Source of the DNA: Beta vulgaris subsp. vulgaris
Lineage: Eukaryota > Streptophyta > Magnoliopsida > Caryophyllales > Amaranthaceae
Assembly: GCF_026745355.1 (NCBI RefSeq)
Contig: NC_079210.1
Location: forward strand, 15,573,922-15,637,921
Reading direction: 5' to 3'
DNA: 64,000 nucleotides
In this document: positions 46,810 through 59,053 of the stretch, in pieces
Numbering within the stretch: position 1 is the first letter of the stretch
Layout of the letters: each line of letters starts with the position of its first letter
Translations under genes and position numbers: made by a program
The notes under the pieces: generated by a model
Seen by the model: only the letters and a program-made list of their open reading frames with translations
What the model was told of the DNA's origin: nothing
The model's database searches: none

Positions 46810-47789
46810 CCATGTGGTAGGCGTGTCGCGCACCTAACAAAAGTAAATTCCTAACTAACCTCCTAACTATGTAGCAGGGCAAGTCAGGGTCGAATCCACA
46901 GGGACAAACAGTATCAAACACTAGGTATCTTGACTCAATCTAACTAAACAAGTGACAAACGATGATGGAAAGGATGTTGAACTAAGACTAATGCTAAACT
47001 ATGGCAATTACTAGAAACACACAAGGTATATCAATTAATTAAAACATATAGAATTAAGCATCACCACTAGCATGACAATACATGAATAATTTTCATCCCA
47101 ATAAACATAATCAACGATTCAAGAGGAGTAATGCACCCTATAACTACCAAAGACCTCCCCCGAGTACCAATGGCTACTCTAAACAAGCAATCAAACCTAC
47201 TCCCGTGGAATCAGGCAAGAAAGAGATATTAAGCATAGCATCACAATTAAATTCCTAGCAATCCTATCTACTTATTCCCATAGAGATATTCATGCCATTG
47301 ATTGAATCAACAAAACCATCTTGATTCAATTCCCATTGAAAACAAGATATATGGAGTCAAATCAAAATCATCTATCCCTAGTATGATAATGAGCATAAGA
47401 ACAATTCAATCAAACACGAATAATTGATCACATAAACTTGGGATTAATGGAGGAATTCATGTATTAATTATTACTAGGGTTTAACTTAACCCTAGATTAA
47501 TAGACTACTCACACATAATTGAAATAGCAAAACAAATAATAAATAAATTGAAAGACATAATAATAATAAAGGAAAAGAAGAGATTAGGAAAACTTATTCT
47601 TTACTTGAAGGAATCAAACTTGTAGAATTCAAGGTTCAATAATGGAGTTTTCTCTCAAAAGCTCTCTAAAAAGTAATACTCTATTCTCTAATAATGAAAA
47701 AGTACCCAAAAGTATGTTTTATAAAACCTAATATATCGTTTACATAAACTAAGAAAAAAAATAAGTAAAAGTCGCGGATTAAACCGAGC

Positions 47790-48028
47790 AGCAGCACGCA
47801 CGGTCGAGCGACATTCTGCACGGGCGTGCATCAACATGCACGGGCAAGCAGAAAGTTGCTTGGGCGTGCGTGCAAAACAGAAGCTTTTGGTCGATTTTGT
47901 TACGCTTCTGCATGGGCAAGCGAGATCTCGCTTGGGCGTGCGCCTTGGTGCGTGGGTAAGCGAGATCTTGCTTGGGCGTGCACCTTGGAGCGTGGGCAAG
48001 CGGACTTCTGCTTGGTCCCGCAAAGAGG
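47790..48028. repeat. Hairpin repeats GGGCAAGCGAGATCTCGCTTGGGCGTGC in the LTR
   Basis: About 40-bp imperfect units with self-complementary cores, e.g. AAGCGAGATCTCGCTTGGGC. The same block occurs in the other LTR (59993-60231), and related GCACGGTCGAGC / GCTCGGGCGTGC motifs recur at 53085-53405. CpG-rich against the AT-rich surroundings. Confidence 0.8.
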
Positions 48029-48046
48029 ATAATCTTTGAAATCATC

Positions 48047-49386
48047 TGATATGGATGCAAAGCCACTTGTTAATCATGAGCCTATTAACTTGGAAATGGA
48101 TACTTTAGGGTTTCAAATCAAGAACAAGAATCAAGTCTTAGCTTGTGTGCTAACATGGAACCTTGAAGTTAGCGTGGAAGGAAGTGAAGAGAAGTCCTAG
48201 TCCTATTAGGATTACTCTTAGCTTGCTACATAGAATCCTAGTTCTATTAGGATTGCTATGTTTATTTTTATTGTTTTATGTTTAAAGTAGTTAAAAAGAT
48301 AGAGTTGTTAAAAAGATAAACATGTGACTTGTACATGTTATCTTTATTGTTCTAGTTGCGCCTGATTCGACCCAAATTTACCCGACTTACAAGATCGTAA
48401 TCGAACAAATATCAAACGAACTCTTATCTTTACGAAATTTTAACATAATAAACTAGACAAGATGTATTCCAGTTTAGAATCAAAAATCTTCAAAAAATTC
48501 GAAATATGCTTGGAGTTAGAGTCGTTCAAAAATCACCTTAAATCTCCGCGAAACTGCCAGGAATTTTCGTCTAATGTCGAGGGCTGTTGCGGCTTCGTCT
48601 CTAGTCCAAATTCAATGAAATTTTAACACAACACTTTCATATATGTCTACTTTGTGTCCACCAATTTTCACGTCAAAATTCCTCTTCTAGCTCTGATACC
48701 ACTTGATATGATTATTGAACTATGAAGTCTAATAATCAAGTTAATACTTCCAAGAATTCGAACAAACACTTAGAACTCGAACCAAGATATGAATTTATTC
48801 AAGAACACTCCTGAACCTTGAATAAAGACTCTTAAACACCCTTAAAATCACTCCTGAAATTAAGTTGTTTAACACTAAGAACTAATCACTCCTGAAAAGT
48901 TATTAATGGTTTTCAATTGCAAGCATACAAGCACACAATTAAAGAAGAAAGAAAATACTCTAAAAATCTGTCTAAGTTTATTGAAGAATTCGAACCCCTT
49001 TATATAGGGTACAACCTATGCTACTTTAACTAGGAAAACACAAACTTATCCTACTCCTACTTGAATTAGACTCCTAATTAGACTCCTAAAGATAACATGT
49101 ACAAGTCACATGTTTATCTTTTTAACAACTCTATCTTTTTAACTACTTGAAACATAAAACAATGAAGATAAACATAGCAATCCTAATAGAACTAGGATTC
49201 TATGTAGCAAGCTAGGAGTAATCCTAATAGGACTAGGACTTCTCTTCACTTCCTTCCACGCTAACTTCAAGGTTCCATGTTAGCACACAAGCTAAGACTT
49301 GATTCTTGTTCTTGATTTGAAACCCTAAAGTATCCATTTCCAAGTTAATAGGCTCATGATTAACAAGTGGCTTTGCATCCATATCA
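48047..49386 (-). mobile_element. Palindromic Copia-type insertion: full LTR plus leader closed by an inverted partial LTR
   Basis: The outer arms 48047-48346 and 49087-49386 are 300-bp inverted repeats with about four mismatches, both starting TGATATGGATGC at the outside. On the minus strand 49386-48704 is one complete 683-bp LTR (TGATATGG to ATCATATCA, with TATATAAAGG and AATAAA inside), then AG, primer site TGGTATCAGAGC (48701-48690), and about 340 bp of leader, which runs directly into the inverted LTR start. TCATC is duplicated at 48042-48046 and 49387-49391, so this aberrant structure inserted as a unit. No ORFs. Confidence 0.88.
48690..48701 (-). promoter_or_regulatory. Primer-binding site TGGTATCAGAGC of the palindromic element
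   Basis: Initiator tRNA-Met complementary site, two bases from the inner LTR end (48704). It defines the orientation of the LTR. Confidence 0.88.
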
Positions 49387-49653
49387 TCATCATTCCTTTG
49401 ACTCCAAAAGCACTCAAACTCATCTTCTTGCATCCGGAAACCGCCATCTAGACCATCTACGAACCATAGAGCTCCTTCTAGTCACAATCGGCCTCAATAA
49501 CCTGAAAATCACATGAAAACCCGAAAGTGTCTCGAAATAACACAATGGTTCAGAAGAGTGCCCAAACCATGCAATTAGACCTAATATGCACTAAAATCTT
49601 CATGAAAATGAGACTTAATACCTACCTATATGCAACTAAAAACCGACTTATCA

Positions 49654-51272
49654 AACTCCCCCAAGCTAAACTAATGCTTGTCCTCAAGCATCCCAACATG
49701 AAACATAGGGAAAAGTAAGATAAAAACTCTTCAAGCACACACACAACACGGTTTTCAAATCAATTTGCAAATGTGAAAATAAAACCATGGAGAGAATAAA
49801 CACAAAACTATTCAATCTAAATCCTAGATCTCATAATTGTGACTTGACAACCAATATTACCACTTTGCTCCCCTAAGCTTGTCTTGACTATACATGGTAA
49901 CCCTCACTCTAGTCGTGCACACCACTCATGTGTATAAAAGGGTCAAATAGTCGCTCAAGGCTCCATTCCATTGACTATATCCTACCATAAGCTTGCACAT
50001 CTTCTCAATGTCCACCGCTATGGGACTATGTTACATGCAAAGAATCATGAGGACTTTATATGGGTTGTAATCAAGGCTTAAGGTATGGGTGCGGAAAGTT
50101 CTAGGAAAGTGGTGCTCAAAGGGGAAGGTGAAGCTCCTTTTTTTTTTCAAACACCATTCACAACAATTACCAATCCTCACACACACATTTTACTTTTACT
50201 TCATTTTCTCTTTCTCATTAGCTACTTCATAACTCCTCAATTACAAACTCCTATTTCCTTTTATTACGCACTAAAGACATAAATCACAATCTTTTGATTT
50301 TTTTTTTTTCAATAAGGATTTAACAAATTATCTACAAGAGGAAATCGATAGGAGTTTAAAAGGAAGTAGCTATGAGGAGTTGAACTCAATACAATCAACA
50401 TCACAAACACCACAAAATGTCTTTAATGTCACATTATAACTTCATCAACATAGCTTCACAATCCCCTTAGGTAGGACAAGGTAAAGGGCTAAAGATGTAG
50501 TTAATCAAGAGAAACAGACTAGGCTTAGAGGGGTGACAAAAGGGAAATAATCAATGTGGGTGGCATTTGGTTATGTAGCTCAGAAATAACAGATGCCTCA
50601 ATCATATTCAATGCACAAACAAGTCAATGCGGCCTCAAGGAGTATCAATGCAAGTTCTAGAGAATAGTAGTCAGGGAAGAGCATCACACATGAAAAGAAA
50701 GACTAAAAAGATATTAGTCTATTAGGCTCAAAATGACCTCACTAGGTATATATATTTGGCTAACAAGTATAGTCAAGTCTCCCTTGGGAGGATCAAACCA
50801 TTCAAATCACAATGAGCAAGGAGAGATCAAAAACAGTTCAGAGTTATTCAAATCATGCTTAGACTTCACATAGAAACGAGCATAGAAACAGACTTAGTGT
50901 GTACCATCAGCATAGATCGATTCTACATGCAACCTAGAATGCAACTAAATGATGAAACTATATACAAAAAGAAAAAATAAAAATGCCTAAATAATGAGTA
51001 TATACAGATGATATGGTAAATCCCTCCCCCAAGCTAAATGACACAATGTCCTCAATGTGCAAGAAGGAAAAACATGCAAGGAGAAGGGGTAGAGAAAACT
51101 CATGGATCAGGAGGAGCATCATGCATGGTGTGATCACTGGAGCTGCCCGGCGTTCAGCCTTGGGAGATGTGCCATGCGCGAAGATCGCGAAGTAGCTCGA
51201 GAACATCACCAAAGGTGGCTTGGAAAGCTTGGTGCTGAGAAGTCAGCACATCTACAGAGCGCTGCATAGCAG
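49654..51272. other. Athila 3' noncoding region
   Basis: Between the env-position ORF and the 3' LTR in element sense. AT-rich with no gene. Short plus-strand frames are not supported. Confidence 0.5.
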
Positions 51273-52340
51273 CTACAGAATCAGAGTGAGACTGATGAAG
51301 CAGCGGAACCTCTGTACGAAGGCTCCCAATATCCCCACGAAGCGCCTCAAGCTGGTGAGCATAAGGGAGGACAGGAGGGTCGTCAACCTGAGTCGACGAT
51401 TTGGGAGCATGGCTAGGCTCCCCGCTCTGGTCCTCAGCAGGGACCCAAGAGAATCAGGAGCAAAAAGCCAGTTCACCGGGTTGTAGATGACTGTGCGCTC
51501 CGGGTTTGGAAGGTAGGTATAAGGGCGTTGCCCAACCTTCCAAACATACCCCTCCGCAGTGACGTCAGTGCCAATCCAGCCCATGGTTTGGAATGCCTTC
51601 AGATCAAGGCGTGTGCTACCTGGGATCACCTGATGACCTGCCAAATCAAGACCAAAGGAAGAAGCAATAATAGAGATCATACCACCAATAGCAATATCAC
51701 CACGAGATCGAGTGACCTCATCCAAATGGTCCATGAGCCACATAGCAGGGTTCAGAAAACTAGCCCCATCCACAAGACACCACACAATGTAAAGCTCACG
51801 CGAAGTGACAACCCCAGCACTATCGCCCCGGGCAAAGATGGTCAATCACAGGAATCGGTGTGCGGTGCGCAGGCCGGGGCTAACAACCCCAGAGGCCTTA
51901 GCACACTGCGGATAGTAAACTGCTTGACCGGCTATGAGATTCCAAAAGGCGTTATCGTCATATTGCTCAGAGCGACCGGAATGAGGGCCGTGAGAGCCCT
52001 CGGTAGGCCAACCAAAAATAGCATTGAGTTGGTTGCGATTTAGGTGGCGGGACTCGTTCATGAGTTGGAAGGTGATGGAATGAGGGTTTTTGGTGTTGGA
52101 ACGTACGACCTCTAGTGTAGATAGGAATTCGAGGGTGATGCGTTTGTAGAAGAGGGCATGCATGTTCAGGAATTGGTGCCAACCTACAGAGTAGAAAAGT
52201 TGTTGGAGGTCACCATCGATGCCTAGTTCAGTGGCTATGTTAGGGTCGTAGAAACGAGTGGGGCGGAGGCGACGACCACTAAGGATACGAAATCGCTCAA
52301 GGTGAGCCTCACATGTGAATTGTATTCCTAGGGTGTCCAA
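51273..52340 (-). pseudogene. Athila ORF in the env position (ATHILA ORF-1 family)
   Basis: Two contiguous frames (52340-51846 and 51845-51273) in the same phase, divided by one TGA at 51846-51848. Recognisable parts are RRLRPTRFYDPNIATELG, YKRITLEFLSTLEV, FQLMNESRHLN and ARGDSAGVVTSRELYIVWCL, as in the Athila-specific ORF after integrase. This region is described as envelope-like in the literature. I see no clear signal peptide, fusion peptide or long membrane anchor, so no envelope function is claimed. Confidence 0.8.
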
Positions 52341-53600
52341 GGGAGGTGGGTTAATGGCGGGTGGTGGGGGTGGTTCACGGGCATTACGGAGGTGGGAAGA
52401 GGAAGTGCGTCGGGAGGGGTTCGCTCTAGATTATTTAGGAGACATAATGATCACAAAGAGACAATCACAATAGCACAACACAATCACCCAAGGGGAGTTC
52501 CAACCAAATAATCCACAAATCAAAACAACAAACCAACACAACAAGGTCTAATATTAAGCAAGAAATCGATAAAGTATAGACAACAAGCAAGTAATCAACC
52601 CAAAAAATAATGCCAATCAAAGAGTGCAATGAATTTCAAAGAGAAAAATCAAAAACACTAAAAGATGGAGAAGAGAGTGGAAAGATTATACCAAACTTGA
52701 CGTGGGTGTCTAATACCCGCAATGAATCCGTTCTTGACTTTAACAAACCTTAGAATTGCTTCATTGCTATCCAAATTGCTTCAATTTCGAGCCACAACAA
52801 AACCCCCAATGTGATTTTAGAGTTAGGGTTTTCAGAATTTTGTGTGAGAGAGAGGGGAAAAAGAAAGAGGGAGAGGAAAAAGGGTCCGGCGGAGAGACGC
52901 CGGTGAGTAGGAACGACCTGCGAGGGAGAACGGCGAGGGCCGCCGGAAAGTATGGGGGAAAGGGGAGTGTTTGGGAAGGTGCTAGAGTGAGAGAGTGAGT
53001 TAGGAGAAGTGAGGGGGGTTCGAAAATTTTTGAGAGGGAATGAAAGAGGAAGGCCCGTGAAAACGGGTTTAATGATGGTTGGCGTCAGGTCGCACGGGCG
53101 TGCAGACCTACGCAAAAAGGGTCCCAAAGCTTCTGTGTCTAGCGCACGGTCGAGCAGATTTCTGCTCGGTCGTGCTTCCTTACGCTCGGGCGTGTGCCTT
53201 TTGAATCGGGCGTGCAGATCTGCCAAAAGAAATGGCCAAACTCTCTGTTTCGATGGCACGGTCGAGCGAAAAATTGCTCGGGCGTGCGCTTTTGTGCTCG
53301 GTCGTGGACCAGGTCGCTCGGACGTGCACGCTGGGCGAAGGGAGTTCACAACCCATTTTTGTCAACTGCACGACCGAGTGAATTCTCGCTCGGGCGTGTG
53401 ACCTGCTAGCAGACGATCATTAGCACCATTAAAAAAAAACTTATGCTCCTTCACCATTTTTTTTCTTTTTTTTTTTTTTTTTTTGTAAGATTAACGAAAA
53501 AGAAAAAATGAAATAGAAAATAGAATAGAAAACATGGAAAATTGGGTTGCCTCCCAATAAGCGCTAGTTTTTAAGGTCATTAGCTCGACCTCCTCAAGTA
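52341..53600. other. Spacer between Athila integrase and env-position ORF, with hairpin repeats
   Basis: Contains GC-rich GCACGGTCGAGCAGA / TCTGCTCGGTCGTGC inverted motifs (53085-53405) and a poly-T tract (53457-53483). A 199-codon minus-strand frame here is low complexity and follows the repeats. Likely noncoding leader for a spliced message of the ORF that follows. Confidence 0.5.
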
Positions 53601-54531
53601 TCACTCAGGTGAAGGGATGGAGAGTATGATGTCAACTCTCTCAGCAATGGGATCTCCAGCTTGGTAATGCTTCAATCTGTGGCCATTGACTTTGAAAGTG
53701 TCACCTTGCCGGTTCCAAAGCTCCACTGAACCATAAGGAAAAACCTTACAAACCTTGAAGGGACCGGACCACCGCGAACGAAGCTTACCAGGAAATAGCT
53801 TCAGTCGAGAATTAAAAAGAAGAACCAAATCCCCTTCCTTGAACTCTCTGCGCACTATTCCTTTGTCATGCCATCGCTTAGTTTTCTCCTTGTACAATCT
53901 AGAACTCTCATAAGCATCAAGACGAAGCTCATCAAGCTCAGCAAGTTGAAGGAGTCTCTTCTCACCCACCGTTTGAGAGTTGAAATTGAGGCTCTAAATA
54001 GCCCAGAATGCACGATGCTCTAACTCAACAGGGAGATGACAAGCTTTCCCATAAACAAGACGATAGGGGGTGGTACCTATAGGGGTCTTGAATGTTGTCC
54101 TGTAAGCCCATAATGCATCATCAAGTTTAGCAGCCCAATCTTTTCGCGTTCTCGCAACCGTCTTTTCCAGGATAATTTTGATCTCACGGTTAGAAACCTC
54201 CACTTGGCCACTAGTTTGGGGATGATATGAAAGTCCCACTCTATGATGCACACCATACTTCTTGAGCATAGCTTCAAATTTGTTCTCAGAAATGCTTACC
54301 TCCATCACTAATCAAAACCCGTGGAATGCCAAACGAGGAAAGATAGTTTTCTTGAAAATCTACTAACCACCGAGCATCATTAGTGGGAGAAGCAAGATCC
54401 TCCACCCATTTGGAGACATAATCCACAGCAACGAGAATGTACTTGTTCCCATAAGAGGAAGGGAACGGACCCATGAAATCTACACCCCACACATCAAACA
54501 TCTCCACTTCAAGAATAGTGTTGAGAGGCAT
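53601..54531 (-). pseudogene. Athila integrase
   Basis: Catalytic core pieces: [20 protein letters not shown] (first Asp), LISDGGKHF (second Asp), and [18 protein letters not shown] (Glu). Then [20 protein letters not shown] and the C-terminal WSGPFKVCKVFPYGSVELW, ending at 53601. Frames break near 54300 and 53985. The upstream zinc domain (about 54540-54700) is scrambled. Confidence 0.88.
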
Positions 54532-54737
54532 CTCATTCCGACGAGAAAGATTTCCCGTCTTTGACAGCGATCACAAGAATGCACATAATGATGAACATCC
54601 TTGAACAAAGTAGGCCAATAAAACCACATTGAAGAATTTTCGCTGCAGTTTTATTAGTACTAGCATGGCCTCCACAAGGTAAATCATGACAATGAGATAT
54701 AATAGGGATACCTCATTTCCAGGAATACACCTTCTAA

Positions 54738-55319
54738 TCACCCCATCCGCACAAGACTTGTAAAGGAAAGGATCATCCCAAAATACTCCTCACATCTTAA
54801 AGAATTTCTTCTTTTGTTGAGATGAATACCATGAGGAATAATGTCACTAGCCAAATAGTTGGCTATATCAGCATACCATGGGATCTCTGCAGTTGCTAGA
54901 GCTAGAAGTTTCTCATCAGGAAAAGTATCATCAATTGGTAGAGCCTTGTCACCTTCATCATCAATGACAATTCGGGAAAGGTGATCTGCAACAACATTCT
55001 CAGAACCCTTCTTGTCTCGAATCTCCAAGTCAAACTCTTGTAACAACAAAATCCACCGAATCAAATAGGGCTTAGCATCTTTCTTGCTCATCAAATACTT
55101 AAGGGATGCATGATCAGTATGAATTATCACCTTTGACCCCACCGGATAAGACCGAAATTTCTCCATCGCATATACCACTGCTAACAGCTCCTTCTCAGTT
55201 GTGGCATAGTTCATCTGGGCCGGAGTAAGAGTCTTGCTTGTATAGTAGATGGCATGAAGTTTACCATCCTCCCTCTGACCCAATACTGCTCCCACTGTGT
55301 AGTCACTAGCATCGCACAT
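54738..55319 (-). pseudogene. Athila RNase H-like domain
   Basis: [58 protein letters not shown] and [10 protein letters not shown] are all present in one 193-codon frame. It would remove RNA from the RNA-DNA hybrid. A shift at 55320-55342 separates it from RT. Confidence 0.9.
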
Positions 55320-55341
55320 AATCTCGAAAGGGAGATTCTAG

Positions 55342-56354
55342 TCAGGCGATTGAATTATAGGAGCAAAATAAGGCAGCTTTTAACCTGTGAAAAGCCTCAG
55401 TACAAGCATCATTAAACACAAAGGGGACATCTTTGCCTAAAAGCTCAGTTAGAGGTCGAGCAATTTTTGAAAAATCTTTTATGAAGCGGCGGTAGAATCC
55501 CGCATGACCAAGAAAACTCCTTACTTCTTTGACAGAGTTAGGAGGTGGTAAACGCTCAATGACCTCTATTTTTTCTTTGTCGACTTCAATGCCCCGATGA
55601 GAAACAATATGACCCAGAACGACTCCTTGTTGCACCATAAAAAGACATTTTTTCCGTTGAGAATCAAGTTAACTTCTTTGCATCTATGGAGCACCTTTTG
55701 TAAATTAGCAAGGCAAATATCAAAAGATGTTCCATAGACAGAGAAGTCATCCATAAACACTTCCACAGAGTTCTCAATAAGACTGGAGAAAATTGCCATC
55801 ATGCAACGCTGAAAAGTGGCAGGAGCATTACATAAACCAAATGGCATCCTTCGATATGCAAAGGTGCCATAAGGACATGTAAAAGTAGTCTTTTCCTGGT
55901 CACTTGGATGAATAGGAATTTGGAAAAAACCAGAGTATCCATCCAACCAACAGAAAAAAGAATATTTTGCCAATCTTTCCAACATCTGATCAATGAAGGG
56001 GAGGGGAAAATGATCTTTTCGGGTGGCCTTATTTAATCTCCTATAATAAATACACATGCGCCACCCGGTCACAGTTCGAGTAGGAACTTGCTCACCTTTA
56101 TCATTCTTGACAACGGTCATACCTCCTTTCTTAGGGACTACTTGAACATGGTAGATTATACCTGCATCAAGCAATTTAAGAACCTCTTTGTTGACTACTT
56201 CCATCATATTTGGATTAAGTCGTCGTTGAGATTCTATAGAAGAATCATGTTCGTCCTCAAGAATGATTTTATGCATACAAAATGAAGGATTAATACCCTT
56301 AATATCATCAATGGTGTACCCAATGACATTCTTATAGTTCCTTAAAAACAACAA
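55342..56354 (-). pseudogene. Athila reverse transcriptase
   Basis: YTIDDIKGINPSFCMHKI, GWRMCIYYRRLNKATRKDHF (the family has ID where IY is seen), FCWLDGYSGFFQIPIHP, YRRMPFGLCNAPATFQRCM and the catalytic VFMDDFSVYG. The tether ESFLGHAGFYRRFIKDFS-type region is at 55638-55342 in another frame. Shifts near 56398 (lost base) and 55620. Confidence 0.92.
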
Positions 56355-57234
56355 TATTTTTCAATTTGAATGTCATCAAGCTCAGCATTAACAATAATAG
56401 GTATGTATCATTGGGACCCATGAATACATATTTCAAAGTAGAGGGGAGAGGTTTAAGTTCTACCTTAGGAGGCGTAATACTCTCCTTAGTTTCCTCTGAA
56501 TGCAACAACTCCGTGAGAGGCTTTTCATATTCATTTGCTCGTGTCTCCTCTAGAAGTATCTTGTATTCCCTAGTCTCCCAATCTTCCTCATCAGCACTAC
56601 CCATCAAGATCGTTTATAGCGAATCATCAAGTTGCAGATTAAAAGCCTCGGCTTCTATCACCTCATCAAGAGCATCCACTCTATAAACAGTTTCTCCCAT
56701 AGAAGGAGAAGTCATGGAGTTTGTGAGTGTGTACTCCATCTTCTCATCACCTACTTCAAAGGTGATCTTACCCTTCTTCATGTCAATAATGGCTCCAGCA
56801 GTGGCCAAAAAGGGTCTCCCAAGAATAATGGGAACTTGTGCATCCTCCTTCATCTCCATAACGACAAAATCACAGGGAATAAAAAATTTACCCACCCGAA
56901 GAGGAACATCTTGAAGGATACCAAGTGAAAACTTTACTGTCCTGTCAGCTAGTTGTAGAGAGATGCGTGTGGGTTTTAGTTCGCCCATGTTGAGTTTCTT
57001 GCAGATAGAGAGAGGCATGAGACTAACACTAGCCCCAAGATCACACAAAGCATTCTTGATAGCAATGTTTCCAAGCTTGACAGGAATGGAATAGCTGCCC
57101 GGATCTCCTAGCTTTTCTGGAAGCTTATTCTGCAAAATAGCACTACACTCAACAGTTAGTGAAACAGTGACATTTTCTTCAATTTTTCGTTTGTTAGAGA
57201 GCGTGTCTTTCAAAAACTTAGCGTAGGAAGGCAT
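56355..57234 (-). pseudogene. Athila protease region
   Basis: The retropepsin active site appears as NALCDLGASVSLMPLSI, where Athila elements commonly have DLG. PIILGRPFLATAGA and a linker EDWETREYKILLEE follow. In frame with gag. A TAA at 56614-56616 interrupts the linker, and a one-base loss near 56398 shifts it before RT. Confidence 0.88.
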
Positions 57235-58917
57235 CTAAGATATGGCATCCAAGAAGGGTATGTTGATGTGTAGCTTCTTCAGGATGTCAAGGAACTTCCC
57301 ATATTTCTTTTCAAGTTTTGCCTGTGCCAATCTTTGAGGGAACGGAACAGGTGGCTTGTATGGTTCCATAGGGATGACAGTGGGTTCCTCCTTCTCAGTC
57401 TTCTTAGCTTCATCTTCCAAGCCCGTCTTCCCTTGAACTTCCTCACTCAACTCTATAACCTCTTTTTCAGTGTTCTTTTGCTCAGTGACCTTCCTTGTAG
57501 TCTCTTGCAGTTCTTTACCGATCCTCAATGGAATGGCATTGATGTGCCCCTTAGGATTTGGTTCGGTTTGCCCAGGAAGTTGGCCTGAAGGTTTAGAGAG
57601 GTGGCTTATTTGTTGGGCTAGTTGGGTCATCTAACTCTCCATTAATTTATTATGAGAAGTGATTTGTTGGAGAAAGTTGTTGAAGAATTCATTCTGCTTG
57701 GCTTGGTATTCAACTTGCTTAGCCTGAGAGGAAGCTAAATTCTCCATGATAGTCTCAAGGTTGGGTCGAGAGGATGATGATGAAGGGTTAAATGGTGGTC
57801 TTTGTTGGAAACCAGGTGGCTGGTAGTAGTTGGTGTGTGGAGGTTGAGGTTGGTTATTTTTGTAGGAGAAATTTGGGTGATGCTTCCAACCTGGGTTAAA
57901 TGTGTTTGAGTATGGGTTATTTTGTGGCCTTGTGTTTGTGTTAAGGAGGGCATTGACATGCTCAGTTCCCGCTCCCATATTATTATATTGACACTCAGTA
58001 AAGGAGTGACCTTGCACTTTACAAATCTCACAAATAGGCGCTACTGGTCCGCTACTCAACTGGCCAACTTTAGCTGCCAAAACTTGCACAGTGTTAGTTA
58101 AAGTAGCAATAGCATCAACCTCATACTTACCTCCCTTTTTAGGGGCTCCACGAGATATACTCCAGTCATTCAGGTAATTGTTGGCAGCCATATCATCCAA
58201 CAATGTCTTCGCGGCTTCTGGAGTTTTTGCCATGAAAGTACCGCCAGATGCGGCATCAATAGAACTTCGAACTTCATGCTTCAGACCATTGTAGAATGTC
58301 TGAATCAGCAACCACTTAGGAATGCCGTGGTGTGGACATTGCCTTTGCAACGCCTTGTATCTCTGCCATGCTTCATAAAGAGACTCCAATTCATGTTGTT
58401 GAAAGCCAGATATCTCGTTTCTGAACTTGGAAGTTCTCATAGGAGGGAAGAACTTGTAAAGAAAAGCCTTCTTTAGTTCTGGCCATGTGGCAGTCTTCCT
58501 CACTTCTTCTTCTTTAAACCATTCCTTTGCTTCGTCCCTGAGAGAAAAAGGAAAAGCACAATACCGAATTAAATCATCAGAAACATTAGTTAATTTCAAA
58601 GTATTGCATTTTTTTAAAAAATTAGCCAAATGACCAGTAGGGCTCTCTTTGGGTGTTCCCGCATAGGAATCCTGTGAGATAAACTGGATGAATTGTGGCT
58701 TGAGCTCGAGATGATTGGCAGCGGTTGTCGGTCTGGTTATGGTGGTGGTGGTCTCATCGGGCATAGCATATTCCCGTAGAGACTTTGGTGGTGCTTCGTC
58801 GCCCATTGGTGGTTCTTGTTGTTGTTTTCTTCTTCGACCTTCTAATCTCCTTGTTGTAGCTTCGATCTCGCGATCAAGAGTAATCAGATCTTGTGAACCC
58901 TTGCTACGAGTGCGCAT
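57235..58917 (-). pseudogene. Athila Gag
   Basis: Starts MRTRSKGSQDLITLDREIEA at 58917. The capsid-like gag domain (HLANFLKKCNTLKL, AKEWFKEEE, LYKFFPPMRTSKFRNEI, ESLYEAWQRYKALQRQCPHH), the zinc knuckle CEICKVQGHSFTEC and an Asn/Gln/Pro-rich tail follow. Two amber codons, 57631-57633 and 57235-57237, are in frame with the protease and stand where related elements have Gln, so one open gag-protease frame was lost by point changes only. Confidence 0.93.
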
Positions 58918-59032
58918 GCAACAAAAAAAAGACTGAAAGAAAAGAGATCACACAGCAAATAGAGTGACAATGATCGAACAAAGACAGTTTAGCTAAATCC
59001 ATCACAGATAAACTAATCTAATATCGTTAGTC

Positions 59033-59050
59033 CCCGGCAACGGCGCCAAA
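59033..59050 (-). promoter_or_regulatory. Athila primer-binding site
   Basis: TGGCGCCGTTGCCGGGGA on the minus strand, three bases inside the 5' LTR. The standard Athila priming sequence. Confidence 0.9.
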
Positions 59051-59053
59051 ATT

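Larger units (their letters stand above)
46815..49653 (-). repeat. 3' LTR of the Athila element, containing the Copia-type palindrome
   Basis: Homologous to 59054-60512 but interrupted at 48047-49386. Without the insert it is about 1,494 bp. The polypurine tract (reverse complement TTGGGGGAGTT) adjoins at 49654-49664. Confidence 0.92.

Noticed and set aside
47688..48066. Overlapping ORFs on both strands with Arg/Ala/Cys-rich text (also 59891-60309)
   Set aside because: GC-rich hairpin repeats of the Athila LTR open all frames. No domain, and they follow the repeat.
48047..49386. Interpreting the 300-bp inverted arms as a Mutator-type MITE
   Set aside because: A primer-binding site, complete TG..CA LTR with TATA and AATAAA, and a 5-bp rather than 9-bp duplication point to an LTR-element origin.
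51273..52340. Calling the Athila env-position ORF a true envelope gene
   Set aside because: No convincing signal peptide, cleavage site or membrane anchor seen, so only the family name is used.
52750..53401. 199-codon minus-strand and 130-codon plus-strand frames
   Set aside because: Low-complexity Pro/Arg/Ser text over hairpin repeats between pol and the env-position ORF, with no family match.
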